This document shows positions 1 through 7,160 of a stretch of 14,265 nucleotides of DNA, in pieces. The translations under genes were made by a program, and so were the position numbers. Within the stretch, counting starts at the first letter, position 1, and each line of letters starts with the position of its first letter. The stretch lies in contig CAZCTC010000121.1 in assembly GCA_964501335.1 (NCBI GenBank), positions 1 to 14,265 on the forward strand, read 5' to 3'. The notes under the pieces were generated by a model. It searched no databases and was not told the DNA's origin. It saw nothing but the letters and a program-made list of their open reading frames with translations. The DNA is from CAZCTC01 sp964501335 (lineage in GTDB: Bacteria > Chloroflexota > Anaerolineae > B4-G1 > SLSP01).

Positions 1-56
1 TTTGCGGGACGTTACAAGGCCGGGGCCATATCAGCGTGCCCTATTTTCAGGACAGG
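1..56 (+). repeat. tail segment of the dispersed hairpin element, copy upstream of the zinc-ribbon gene
   Basis: These 56 bases align without gaps to 10260-10315, just upstream of the WD40 gene; I count 47 of 56 identical by eye. The shared text starts with TTTGCGGG and ends with CTATTTTCA(G/A)GACAGG. Shorter matches to its first part occur at about 4376-4390 and, on the minus strand, at about 14085-14105. Here the last bases (AGGACAGG) sit where the Shine-Dalgarno of the gene at 62 should be, so the repeat may supply its leader. The rest of the element lies outside the window. The role is unknown. Confidence 0.75.
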
Positions 57-61
57 AATTT

Positions 62-382
62 ATGGAACCATGTTTATGTGAAAAGTGCAAGGGGATTTAT
101 ACGGTGGCCTATCAGCCGGGGCGCTGTGAAGCCGTGGTGCAGTGTCAACGGTGTGGGCGTTTGTGGTACACGCTGCTTTTTGAGCGGATGGGATTTGGCC
201 GGGAAGATACCCTGGAAGAATATCGCATTCCGATCAGTGAGGCAGAGTATCAGCAGATCAAAGCGGCCGATCCGGAGCGGCTGTCGCTGGATTTTTTACG
301 GGGCCGGTCGGCCCGGGTATTTCATGAGAGCGGCAGGGCCGACGTGACTTCGGATTTTGCGTTGGGTCGCTGCGGACGTTGA
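62..382 (+). CDS. small zinc-ribbon-like protein of unknown function
   Basis: A 106-residue protein. I chose the ATG at 62 because a purine-rich AGGACAGG lies 6 bases upstream; the reading frame stays open to position 2, but that stretch is a repeat shared with another gene's leader, so it is unlikely to be coding. Two CxxC pairs (C6-C9 and C28-C31, with extra cysteines at 4 and 22) are followed by GRLW, which is how a four-cysteine zinc ribbon looks. The remaining 70 residues are polar and acidic, with no signal peptide or membrane segment, and match no family I recognise. Zinc binding is inferred from the cysteine spacing. The gene stands alone on the plus strand and converges on the transglutaminase-like gene across a strong hairpin. 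Nucleic-acid or protein binding is the general expectation for such ribbons, but nothing here fixes it. Confidence 0.7.
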   Translation: MEPCLCEKCKGIYTVAYQPGRCEAVVQCQRCGRLWYTLLFERMGFGREDTLEEYRIPISEAEYQQIKAADPERLSLDFLRGRSARVFHESGRADVTSDFALGRCGR

Positions 383-389
383 TGTTTGT

Positions 390-428
390 TTTATTACGCG
401 CGCTCCCAGAGGGAGCGCGCGTAATAAA
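390..428. terminator. perfect 18-bp hairpin between convergent genes
   Basis: TTTATTACGCGCGCTCCC (390-407), loop AGA, then the exact reverse complement (411-428). It starts 7 bases after the stop at 382 and ends 4 bases before the 3' end of the minus-strand gene at 433, so it is well placed as a shared 3'-end structure. The polarity is unlike a classical intrinsic terminator: the T-rich part is on the 5' arm, the A-rich part on the 3' arm, and no U-run follows on either strand. Termination is therefore inferred from position only. Confidence 0.6.
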
Positions 429-432
429 TTAG

Positions 433-1290
433 TTATTCCAGCCCCATCATAGCGGGCGGGGGCGGGAATCTGGCATCGGTTTCGTAAAGGGTGCGGATTT
501 CTTCAAAGGAGCCGTCTCCGGCCAGCATCAGATCTGCGATGTGGTCCATCGTTTCGCAGGCGATATCCTCTTCGGTTGCTTCGGTATCCTGTTTTTCCAG
601 ATAACCCCAACCGCCATCCCAGGGCAGGATCTCCATTTTGTTGAAGGAAAGAAAATCGCGCAGGAGATTGCCGCGGACGAACCAGAGCCCCGACATGTCG
701 AAGATTCCGAAATCCTTGGGGTCGGCGGTGCCGCTGCGACAGAGCTGCCAGGCGTGGCCGCCGGCGATAAATTGATCCCGGGGGGTGTCCAGCGGATCGA
801 ATTTGATGCCCATTTTTTCGATCATCAGTTCATCGAGCTGCGCATCGACCAGTACCCAGCGTTTCTCTCCGGCATTCCAGTATTCACAGACCCAATGGTC
901 TTCATAGTGATTGGGGATGAAGTAGGTGCCGAAGCCGCAGCGGGCGCGGGCGGGGATGCCCTGGTGGCGCAGGATGGCGGTCAACATGACGCTGAAGTCG
1001 CGGCAATTGCCCACCAGTTTTCGTTCGGGAGGGCGGGCCCGGGTGAAGGGAGCGGGGTCCAGATCGAGCATACGGGTGAGCTGTTTTTTTACCTGTCGCA
1101 GGGTGACTTCGGTGTTGCGCTCGTCGCTGAGGTCGAGCCCGTAGGCCTTGGTCCAGAAGATATGGACCATCAGTCCTTGCAGGGTTTTGACCAGTTCGGG
1201 AAGGTTATTCGGCAGGTCGTCGAAGTGAACGGCGAGGGCGCCGGCATGGGTGATGGGGCCGGGTTGGGCGTAGTAATCCAATAGATTCAT
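433..1290 (-). CDS. transglutaminase-like (papain-fold) protein
   Basis: A 285-residue protein with the transglutaminase-like core. The expected catalytic triad is present in order: C96 in GNCRDFSVML, H132 in EDHWVCEYW and D149 in RWVLVDAQLD. The segment AILRHQGIPARARCGFGTYF between Cys and His is also typical of bacterial transglutaminase-core proteins, where a helix carrying the cysteine packs against a beta sheet carrying His and Asp. Family members act as proteases, cross-linking or deamidating enzymes; the substrate cannot be told. There is no signal peptide, so it should be cytoplasmic. The C-terminal 110 residues, rich in W, D and E, are unassigned. The start is supported by GGAGG about 10 bases upstream. 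It lies 102 bases downstream of the TPR gene on the same strand; a weak TATAGT at 1348-1353 could give it its own promoter. Confidence 0.85.
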   Translation of the reverse strand: MNLLDYYAQPGPITHAGALAVHFDDLPNNLPELVKTLQGLMVHIFWTKAYGLDLSDERNTEVTLRQVKKQLTRMLDLDPAPFTRARPPERKLVGNCRDFSVMLTAILRHQGIPARARCGFGTYFIPNHYEDHWVCEYWNAGEKRWVLVDAQLDELMIEKMGIKFDPLDTPRDQFIAGGHAWQLCRSGTADPKDFGIFDMSGLWFVRGNLLRDFLSFNKMEILPWDGGWGYLEKQDTEATEEDIACETMDHIADLMLAGDGSFEEIRTLYETDARFPPPPAMMGLE

Positions 1291-1392
1291 CTAAGAGAGA
1301 CCTCCGTATGAATTTCCCCTCTGAGTGAGGTAGTGCTGAAAAAAGACACTATAGTTTAGCATGAAAAGAGGAAGGGGCCAGTGATAATGTGT

Positions 1393-2997
1393 TTAACGCT
1401 GGAGTTCTTCAATTTTCTTGAGAATATCGCTGCGTTGGTGGGTGTTGGGAACCATTTGGAGATAGCGTTTGAAATCCTGGATGGCGAGTTCTGCATGGCC
1501 CAGCTGGCTGTGGACCTCGGCCCGGTCATGATAGGGATTGGGGAGGTCCGGATTCAACGCAAGGGCCTGATTGAAGTCTTCCAGGGCTTTTTCCAGTTCC
1601 TGGCGATGGGCGTAAATAACGCCGCGTCCGTAATACCCTTCGGCCCAGTTGGGGGAGAGTTCGATGATTTTATTGAAGTCTTGGAAAGCTTGATGCAGCC
1701 AGTTTTCCCGATAGTAAGCCCAGGCCCGGCAGAAATAGGCTCCTCGATAGGTGGGGTTCAATTGAATAACAGCATCGAAATCTGTTATGACCAGTTTCCA
1801 GTCTTCGGTTTGATCGTAGGTCCAGGCCCGGCTGAAATAGATATCGATCAGATCCGGGGCCAGTTTCAGAGCATAAGTAAAGCAGCTTTCCGCTGAACTT
1901 TGGGGTCCGTATCGGGTATGAATCCGGGCTCGATGATAGTAAGCCTGAACATAAGCGGGATAGAGTTTAGCTGCTTCGAGAAAGTCTTGTTGGGCCTGAG
2001 CCAGATCTCCTGCTTTTTCGGCTGCGAGCCCTTTTTCCAGGAATAGCTGGGCTGAGGGGCGGGTGGGGTCCCCGCTGAGCATTTCAGGAAGAGCCTTGCA
2101 AAGGAAGACGATAGAATCGTTGTGGCCGTTTTCGAGTTCTTTTTCTATCTGTGTAAATGGAAAGAGGATCCGGCCGTTAGGAAATCGCAGGCCTCCGCGG
2201 CTATCCTGGTTTTCCCATTGCCCGCCGTAATTGAAGCGGATCCATTCTCCCAGGTAGGCGCCGCAGCGATCGATGAGTGTGGCGATTTCTTCGGCAGAGA
2301 GCCTGTTTTGCCTTTTCTTCTTTCTACAGGCTTTAATATAGCGGTCCAGCCAGTCGATAGCTTCCGCATCATAATGTAAATTCTTGTCATAATCGCTTTG
2401 AGCCAGGAAAAAGAGTTCCCGAGCTTTTTGAGCGATGAATTTCTCCGGTGGTTTCCAGGTCAGGTTCAGGGTGTTGGCGAGTTTTTTGATATCCGTGACG
2501 ATTTCTGTGATTAGGGTTTCGGTGTTTGGAGAGGCGGGGATCTTATAATATTTCAGCCATTCGATCAGGACTCGATGGCGGTGGAATCCGAAACTTTCGA
2601 GTATGGTACGAACCTGGGGATCGAATCCGGTGTTCTGGCGAGGTTGACGTTGGGAGCTATGGGACGGCAGGTGGGGGGTTTCGGATAGTTCCAGGAGCAA
2701 GGTGTCAGGGAAGGTTTGATAGTCGACCGTGGCATTATGGGTAAAAAATGAGAAGCCGAACCAGACGTAGAAATTTTGCATCTGGATATAGAAGCCATAC
2801 GTCATGCCACAGGGACCTTCATAGGGATTGTCGCTGTTTTCATCGCTCCAGTCGGTGTAGCTATAGTTGGTTTCTGGTGGATAGCAGGTCAGGTTGAGGC
2901 TTTCCTGCAATTGTTCTCTGATTTTATCCGTCAGAGCTATGAGAAGAGCCCGGTCTTCAGCATACAGGGATTTGAACACTTCACTCATTTTTGTCAT
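1393..2997 (-). CDS. TPR-repeat protein with a separate N-terminal region
   Basis: A 534-residue protein. From about residue 315 to the end it is a run of five to six TPR units, with the usual A..Y..RG/A..Y pattern and NP or SP turns (e.g. around 349, 381, 415, 449 and 483), which form a superhelical protein-binding surface. Residues 1-200 are rich in aromatic residues and match nothing I recognise. Residues about 238-300 (GAYLGEWIRFNYGGQW, then FPF) resemble small 'YLGE...GG.W' domains of unknown function (DUF3806-like); this is a weak call. No signal peptide is seen. Start: ATG at 2997, with a second ATG three codons on; neither has a clear Shine-Dalgarno, so initiation may be leaderless or non-SD. 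It lies 75 bases downstream of pfkA on the same strand with a 13-bp hairpin between, so co-transcription is possible but not assured. Confidence 0.85.
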   Translation of the reverse strand: MTKMSEVFKSLYAEDRALLIALTDKIREQLQESLNLTCYPPETNYSYTDWSDENSDNPYEGPCGMTYGFYIQMQNFYVWFGFSFFTHNATVDYQTFPDTLLLELSETPHLPSHSSQRQPRQNTGFDPQVRTILESFGFHRHRVLIEWLKYYKIPASPNTETLITEIVTDIKKLANTLNLTWKPPEKFIAQKARELFFLAQSDYDKNLHYDAEAIDWLDRYIKACRKKKRQNRLSAEEIATLIDRCGAYLGEWIRFNYGGQWENQDSRGGLRFPNGRILFPFTQIEKELENGHNDSIVFLCKALPEMLSGDPTRPSAQLFLEKGLAAEKAGDLAQAQQDFLEAAKLYPAYVQAYYHRARIHTRYGPQSSAESCFTYALKLAPDLIDIYFSRAWTYDQTEDWKLVITDFDAVIQLNPTYRGAYFCRAWAYYRENWLHQAFQDFNKIIELSPNWAEGYYGRGVIYAHRQELEKALEDFNQALALNPDLPNPYHDRAEVHSQLGHAELAIQDFKRYLQMVPNTHQRSDILKKIEELQR

Positions 2998-3020
2998 GGT
3001 ATTAGAGAATTTTTGGGGGA

Positions 3021-3054
3021 TGATTTCGCGCGCCTTTTAAAGCGCGCGAAATCA
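3021..3054. terminator. 13-bp hairpin between pfkA and the TPR gene
   Basis: TGATTTCGCGCGC (3021-3033), an 8-base spacer, then the exact reverse complement GCGCGCGAAATCA (3042-3054). It follows the pfkA stop by 18 bases and precedes the TPR start codon by 23 bases. On the minus strand, where both genes lie, the stem is followed by CCCCCAAAAATTC rather than a U-run. It could end or attenuate pfkA transcription or mark the pfkA mRNA end. It has the same T-rich 5' arm and A-rich 3' arm as the other hairpins in the window. Confidence 0.5.
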
Positions 3055-3072
3055 TATTTTTTCTCTTGCGTT

Positions 3073-4044
3073 TTATCTCGCCAGCACCTGGGCCATCTTG
3101 AAGAGCCGGGTGTCGAGCGGCTTCTTTTGATGGACGGCGATTTCCAACGGCGTGGCGGTGACCTCGCCGCGGATCTCGCCGATGAGGATGCCGGATTCGC
3201 CGGCGGCGAGATGTTCCACGGCGCCGGCTCCCAGGCGGCTGCCGAGCAACCGGTCGAAGGCGCCGGGGATGCCGCCGCGTTGGACATGTCCCAGGATGGT
3301 GACGCGCAGGTCGAAGCCCAGCCGTTCTTGATGTTCATCGTAATATCGGGCCAGGGCCGTGGCGTCGTAGCGGGCGCCTTCGGCGACAACCACCAGGCCG
3401 TTGGCTTTGCCGCGTTGATAAGCGCTTTGCAGTTCGTCGGCGATGGCTTCGGGATCGGTCTCGATTTCGGGGATGGCGATCGCTTCGGCGCCGCCGGCGA
3501 TGCCCGACATCAGGGCCAGATAGCCGCAGTCACGGCCCATCACTTCGACGAGGAAGGCGCGGTGGTGGGAGGTGGCGGTGACCTTGAGCCGGTCGATGGA
3601 TTCCAGGGCGATGTCGAGGGCGGTGTTCACCCCGATCGTGATATCGGAGCCGTAGAGGTCGTTGTCGATAGTCGAGGCGATGCCGACCGTGGGGAATCCC
3701 ATCTGGAAAAGATCGTAGTTGCCGGTCTGAGAGCCGTTGCCGCCGATGACGACCAGGGCGTCGATGCCGCGATTGGCAAGGTTGTCGAGCGCCAGCCGGC
3801 GGCCGGCTTCCGTTCTGAATTCGGGGGAGCGGGCGCTGCCCAGGAAGGTGCCGCCCAGCTGGATGATCCCGCCGACATCGCGGGCGCTGAGTGGAATGAG
3901 ATCGTCGGAGATCAGGCCGGCGTAGCCGTGGTGGACGCCGAAGACTTCCCAGCCCTGTTCGATGCCGGAACGGACGACGGCGCGGATCGCGGCATTCATG
4001 CCGGGGGCATCTCCACCGCTGGTTAAAACTGCAATTCGTTGCAT
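3073..4044 (-). CDS. pfkA: ATP-dependent 6-phosphofructokinase
   Basis: A 323-residue protein, full length for bacterial PfkA, and its numbering nearly coincides with the E. coli enzyme. It phosphorylates fructose 6-phosphate to fructose 1,6-bisphosphate, the committing step of glycolysis, in the cytoplasm. Visible motifs: the nucleotide loop TSGGDAPGMNAAIRA (8-22), GGNGS (101-105), TIDND (125-129) with catalytic D127, MGR (169-171), E222 in AEGA, and GHVQRGG (252-258) followed by AFDRLLGSR. G104 is the residue that favours ATP over pyrophosphate. Residue 103, usually Asp and linked to Mg-ATP binding, is Asn here. The start at 4044 is secure: AGGAGG lies 4 bases upstream of ATG. A TATACT at 4073-4078 (minus strand) is a possible -10 element. 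The gene reads towards the TPR gene. Confidence 0.96.
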   Translation of the reverse strand: MQRIAVLTSGGDAPGMNAAIRAVVRSGIEQGWEVFGVHHGYAGLISDDLIPLSARDVGGIIQLGGTFLGSARSPEFRTEAGRRLALDNLANRGIDALVVIGGNGSQTGNYDLFQMGFPTVGIASTIDNDLYGSDITIGVNTALDIALESIDRLKVTATSHHRAFLVEVMGRDCGYLALMSGIAGGAEAIAIPEIETDPEAIADELQSAYQRGKANGLVVVAEGARYDATALARYYDEHQERLGFDLRVTILGHVQRGGIPGAFDRLLGSRLGAGAVEHLAAGESGILIGEIRGEVTATPLEIAVHQKKPLDTRLFKMAQVLAR

Positions 4045-4166
4045 TTTTCCTCCTGATGGGCGGTATGGCGGGAGTATAGCAGAGGTTGGGGGAAAGGGAA
4101 ACGGGAGGACGTAAAACGTGATGATTTACCGGCCTGTGCAGTTAGTCTGGCAAAGCGAAAAGCCCG

Positions 4167-4200
4167 TGTTTTTGCGCGCCTTTTGAGGCGCACCAAAACA
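4167..4200. repeat. degenerate hairpin of the element family
   Basis: Left arm TGTTTTTGCGCGCC (4167-4180), loop TTTTGA, right arm GGCGCACCAAAACA (4187-4200). Twelve of 14 positions pair; the mismatches are C-A and T-C. It has the family's TGTTTT...AAAACA base, and CATAAGCAAAAAAAC after the right arm matches the ACATAAACAAAAAAAC that follows the better-preserved copies. It appears to be a decayed copy. Confidence 0.6.
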
Positions 4201-4240
4201 TAAGCAAAAAAACGCAGTACCGCATAATTCACTAAGATTT

Positions 4241-4270
4241 CACCGCAAAGGCGCCGAGGGCGCAGAGAAA
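4241..4270 (+). repeat. short imperfect GC/A repeat (CACCGCAAAG... type)
   Basis: A run of about 30 bases made of imperfect 8-9 base units (CCGCAAAGG, CGCCGAGGG, CGCAGAGAA). Similar CACCGCAAAGGCGC...GCAGAG strings are scattered between genes in many environmental bacterial genomes. No function can be read from it; it lies between the two hairpins of this repeat block. Confidence 0.45.
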
Positions 4271-4275
4271 AAAGC

Positions 4276-4315
4276 CCATGTTTTCTCGCGCATTCTGATG
4301 CGCGAGAAAACATGG
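4276..4315. repeat. perfect 18-bp hairpin of the element family, loop TCTG
   Basis: Left arm CCATGTTTTCTCGCGCAT (4276-4293), loop TCTG (4294-4297), right arm exactly complementary (4298-4315). The base (ATGTTTTC/GAAAACAT) and loop are identical to the hairpins at 7071-7106 and 10167-10202, while the stem interior differs, with both arms changed to match. The block is preceded by AAAAAGCC, like the other copies. Confidence 0.85.
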
Positions 4316-4418
4316 ACAAAAAACTCACTCTGTCTGCTTCGCACAGCGCGGCGCTTTTTACTAAACAAAGGCCTTTTGCGGGATGTTAAAAGTAGACATT
4401 GGCCAATTGTGCAGGCCG

Positions 4419-6497
4419 TTACTTTCTCCTGAAGTAAGGCGCGCAGTAGATGTTGGCGCAGCGGATCATGCGGAAGCCGCCGTCGCGTTCGGCATAGTAG
4501 ATGATGATGGGCAGTCCATCCGGGCCGATGGTGATGGAGGAGCGATACCCGGGGTCGGTGAAGCGACTGGAGTTGTCCAGGATCTGGATCGCAGCGGTGG
4601 TGCAGGTGGGATCGCCGCAGTGGGCGTATTTGAGGTAGTAGTGGTAGGTATCCTGATAGGCGATGACCGGGAACCCGTCGGGGCCGATGGTGACGGATGA
4701 GTAGTTGCCGACGGTATAATCCCGATCGGGGGTGGTTTTGGTGATGGCGGTGCAGGTGATATCGACGCAGTGCCCGACGTGCAGGTCGTGCCCGAGCATG
4801 TCGTCGGAGTAGGTGATCAATCCCAGCCCATCCTGTCCGATCACGAGGGTGGGTTCTTTGCCGGTGACATAGGCGTTTTCCAGAGTGCTGGTGATGTAAC
4901 TGCTGCAATCGAAGGAGTTGCAGTGGAGCGAGGTCAGAATATAGGTATTGGCACCGATCAGACGGGTATAAACGGCCAGGTTCAGGCCGTCGACCCCGGT
5001 GGCGCTGCCGATCGACCAGTAGTGGGACTGGTCGATGGTGACGGTGCTGCTGCTGGTGCAGGCCAGATTGTTGCAGTGGACGGTTTTCAACTGGTTGGTC
5101 TGGTAGTTGATGTAGGTGATGATCGCCAGGCCGTCGCCGCCGATGGTGATGGAGTTCCAAATAACCCAATCATTGTTGAGCACCGTGGTGGTGTAGGCCG
5201 TGCAGGTGATGTTTTCACAATGGAGGACTTTGAGATTGGGATTGGTGTTGCCGATATTGTAACTGACGATCGGCAATCCGTCGGCTCCGATGGCGAGGGA
5301 ACTTTTCTCTCCGGCATAGTAGGTGTTGTCGGGGCGGGTGAGCACGTATTCGGTACAACTGATGTTGTTGCAGTGCACGATGTTGAAATATTGGTCCTGG
5401 GTCGAGTAAAAAGTAAAGATCGGTAAGCCGTCGACGCCGATGGTAATGTTCCCTTGATTTTCGCTGGGGTCGCCGTTGACATTGGCATCGAAGATCCGGA
5501 AGGAATTGGGCTGCGGGAGCAGGTTGCGGCTGAGGGGAATGTCGGTCTGGCAAACCACGCTGCCGTCGTTGTTGACGGCGCGGATGGCCCGTCCTCCGGG
5601 GCAGGTTCCGCCGGCCCGCAGCTGAATCGTGTTGGTGTTGACGCTGAACTGATTGCTGTTAAGGTCCAGGCCGGTGCCGGCCGTGTAGAGGTAACTATCG
5701 GCGGGCTGGCCGTTCAGCAGGGCGGCATTGAGAGCCTGCTCGGCTGTGACGGCGGCGGTGGCGGTGAGGGCCTGGTCGGCGTTAACGGCATAGGCGGAAT
5801 TAAAAGCGTAGTTGGCGGTCAGGGCGGTAGTGGCGGAGAGGGCCTCATTGACCGGACTGGTGATCTCCGTGCCGGGATGGGTATGTTCCAGCGGGCTGTA
5901 ATGGCTGTCATGGTTGTGGTCGGCGCGGGCGATCCAGCTGGTCACGCCGGTGCCGGAGAAGTTGGCGGTCAGTGTGACGGCGTGGGCGGTTCCACTGGTA
6001 GTCAGGCCGGGCCCGCCGGAGACCGAACTGATCACGGTGGGGGCGCCGGAGATGCCGCTCCAGGGGACTGTAGACGCGTAGAGGGCGTAAGGGACCGGGC
6101 TGAGGTACTGACGCGGCGTCAGGGTGGTGAAGTCGCCGGTGCTGCTTCCCGGCCGGACGGCCGCTTCCAGCCAGCGGGCTTCGCCGTTGAAGGGGGCGGC
6201 GCCGAAATCGAGATAGACGGTGAAGAGGCCGTGGGTGATGGCGATGTTTTCGGTCGTGCGGGTGTTGAGGGCCGTCCCGCCGGTTTGGACGGCATAAAGG
6301 CTGAATTGCAGATCGTAGACGCCGTCGGCCGGCTGGTGGTTATCTTGCAAGGTGCCCTGATAGGTGAACCCGGTGCCCATCGGGGTGACGGCGGCCGGTA
6401 TTTTGGTGGGAGGATTGGAGGAGTAAGCGGCCGTGACGGGTTGGATGCACAGGATGCAGAGGATGAACAGAGCGGCATATAAGAGTTTTGCTTTCAT
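4419..6497 (-). CDS. secreted protein with tail-fibre-like N-terminus and seven-repeat C-terminal propeller
   Basis: A 692-residue protein. I prefer the ATG at 6497 (MKAKLLYAALFILCILC) over the one ten codons upstream because AAAGGA lies a few bases before it and a signal peptide then starts at once, with likely cleavage near VTA-AYS. Residues 40-142 (GFTYQGTLQDNHQPADGVYD to PVPYALYAS) match the N-terminal region of many bacterial exported or tail-fibre-like proteins. Residues about 193-210 are His-rich (DHNHDSHY, EHTHPG) and about 219-272 an Ala-rich heptad-like stretch ending in LNGQPADSYL, suggesting a trimeric stalk. From residue 350 to the end there are seven units of about 50 residues with SITIGPDGLPIIxY followed by (H/R)CxxxxC; the paired cysteines fall at 376/381, 427/432, 475/480, 526/531, 577/582, 627/632 and 680/685. 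Seven units fit a seven-bladed beta-propeller, probably disulfide-stabilised. Cell-surface binding is inferred; the ligand is unknown. Confidence 0.85.
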   Translation of the reverse strand: MKAKLLYAALFILCILCIQPVTAAYSSNPPTKIPAAVTPMGTGFTYQGTLQDNHQPADGVYDLQFSLYAVQTGGTALNTRTTENIAITHGLFTVYLDFGAAPFNGEARWLEAAVRPGSSTGDFTTLTPRQYLSPVPYALYASTVPWSGISGAPTVISSVSGGPGLTTSGTAHAVTLTANFSGTGVTSWIARADHNHDSHYSPLEHTHPGTEITSPVNEALSATTALTANYAFNSAYAVNADQALTATAAVTAEQALNAALLNGQPADSYLYTAGTGLDLNSNQFSVNTNTIQLRAGGTCPGGRAIRAVNNDGSVVCQTDIPLSRNLLPQPNSFRIFDANVNGDPSENQGNITIGVDGLPIFTFYSTQDQYFNIVHCNNISCTEYVLTRPDNTYYAGEKSSLAIGADGLPIVSYNIGNTNPNLKVLHCENITCTAYTTTVLNNDWVIWNSITIGGDGLAIITYINYQTNQLKTVHCNNLACTSSSTVTIDQSHYWSIGSATGVDGLNLAVYTRLIGANTYILTSLHCNSFDCSSYITSTLENAYVTGKEPTLVIGQDGLGLITYSDDMLGHDLHVGHCVDITCTAITKTTPDRDYTVGNYSSVTIGPDGFPVIAYQDTYHYYLKYAHCGDPTCTTAAIQILDNSSRFTDPGYRSSITIGPDGLPIIIYYAERDGGFRMIRCANIYCAPYFRRK

Positions 6498-6648
6498 AGT
6501 TTTCCTTTTGTGTGGACAGACTACCAATTTTTTAAGGGCGTAAGGCGGGTAAACCGGAGGTGTGTTGGGAAATTTTGTCAGGGGGCCGGTGTGTTACAGG
6601 GCTAAGTTTAGCATGGATTCTAACTTTAACCAGCAAAGGGTAAGAGAA

Positions 6649-6787
6649 TGTTGCCGGGACGGTTCTGGAAAAAGCCATGCAGAAGTAGACAGTAGACAGC
6701 AGCAAGTAGACAGCGAGTGTTGCCGGAGCGGCTCTGGAAAAAGCCATGCAGAAGTAGACAGTAGACAGCAGCAAGTAGACAGCGAGT
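6649..6787 (+). repeat. 69-bp tandem repeats running into the assembly gap
   Basis: Two nearly identical 69-base units (6649-6717 and 6718-6786) are cut off by the run of N. Each starts with the box TGTTGCCGG(G/A)(A/G)CGG(T/C)TCTGG followed by AAAAAGCCATG and ends with a GTAGACAG-rich part (AAGTAGACAGTAGACAGCAG, then CAAGTAGACAGCGAG). The box is the same one that leads into the hairpins elsewhere, but here the hairpin is replaced by the GTAGACAG part. After the gap the box appears again at 6888, so more units may lie within the unread bases. This is part of the 6498-7301 interval, where I see no gene. Confidence 0.9.
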
Positions 6788-6887
6788 NNNNNNNNNNNNN
6801 NNNNNNNNNNNNNNNNNNNNNNNNNNNNNNNNNNNNNNNNNNNNNNNNNNNNNNNNNNNNNNNNNNNNNNNNNNNNNNNNNNNNNNN
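6788..6887. other. assembly gap of 100 N
   Basis: Exactly 100 undetermined bases, the conventional placeholder for a scaffold gap of unknown true length. It falls inside the tandem-repeat block, which is the likely reason the assembly broke. Distances across it should not be trusted. Confidence 0.97.
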
Positions 6888-7070
6888 GTCGCCGGGGCGG
6901 CTCTGGAAAAGGCCATGTTTTGGTGCGCAGGCCCTCACCCCTTCCCCTCTCCCCTGTTTTGTTGTTAAGTAGCGACGCGATTTGAGTTGATGCGTTTTGG
7001 AGTATAGCCGCGAGCGATGCGGGAGGGAGAGGGGTAAGAGAATGTCGCCGGGGCGGATCTGGAAAAGGCC

Positions 7071-7106
7071 ATGTTTTCGTGCGCATTCTGATGCGCACGA
7101 AAACAT
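7071..7106. repeat. perfect 16-bp hairpin of the element family, loop TCTG
   Basis: Left arm ATGTTTTCGTGCGCAT (7071-7086), loop TCTG (7087-7090), right arm exactly complementary (7091-7106), followed by AAACAAAAAAACTCTCTC, as at 10203. Compared with the hairpin at 4276 the stem interior has two changes, both matched on the opposite arm. Confidence 0.85.
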
Positions 7107-7124
7107 AAACAAAAAAACTCTCTC

Positions 7125-7160
7125 CCCCTATCCTGCGCGGCGCAACTTACAGGAGAGGGG
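7125..7160. repeat. second, GC-rich hairpin of the element
   Basis: CCCCTATCCTG (7125-7135) faces CAGGAGAGGGG (7150-7160): 10 of 11 positions pair, around a 14-base loop containing GCGCGGCG. The equivalent stretch at about 10221-10256 keeps the loop sequence and fewer pairs. It may be a second stem of the same element or simply the decayed inverted end of a mobile element. Confidence 0.5.

Larger units (their letters stand above)
4135..4395 (+). repeat. hairpin-element copy between pfkA and the secreted-protein gene
   Basis: This stretch holds most of the 4045-4418 gene-free interval and no gene that I can support. In order it contains a box variant GTTAGTCTGG...AAAAGCCC (4141-4165, also found on the minus strand at 14201-14219), a degenerate hairpin (4167-4200), an A-rich bit, a GGCGC-rich run (4241-4266), a perfect hairpin (4276-4315), ACAAAAAACTCACTC, GCGCGGCG, and a tail TTTTGCGGGATGTTA (about 4374-4388). 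The order hairpin, A-rich/ACTCTCTC, GCGCGGCG, TTTGCGGG is the same as in the copies at 7071-7180, 10167-10315 and (inverted) 14090-14198. It ends with AAAGTAGACA, a word that recurs in the tandem repeats at 6649-6787. Confidence 0.65.

Noticed and set aside
541..1284. 247-codon plus-strand frame
   Set aside because: Antisense shadow of the transglutaminase-like gene, whose catalytic triad is intact on the minus strand.
2776..4026. 416-codon plus-strand frame
   Set aside because: Antisense shadow of pfkA and the start of the TPR gene; Gly/Ala/Asp-rich with no domain pattern.
4240..5169. 309-codon open frame overlapping the secreted-protein gene
   Set aside because: His/Arg-rich translation of the wrong frame of the propeller repeats, running into the intergenic hairpins.
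6649..6787. CRISPR array
   Set aside because: The 69-base units are almost wholly identical, with no unique spacers, and no cas genes are near.
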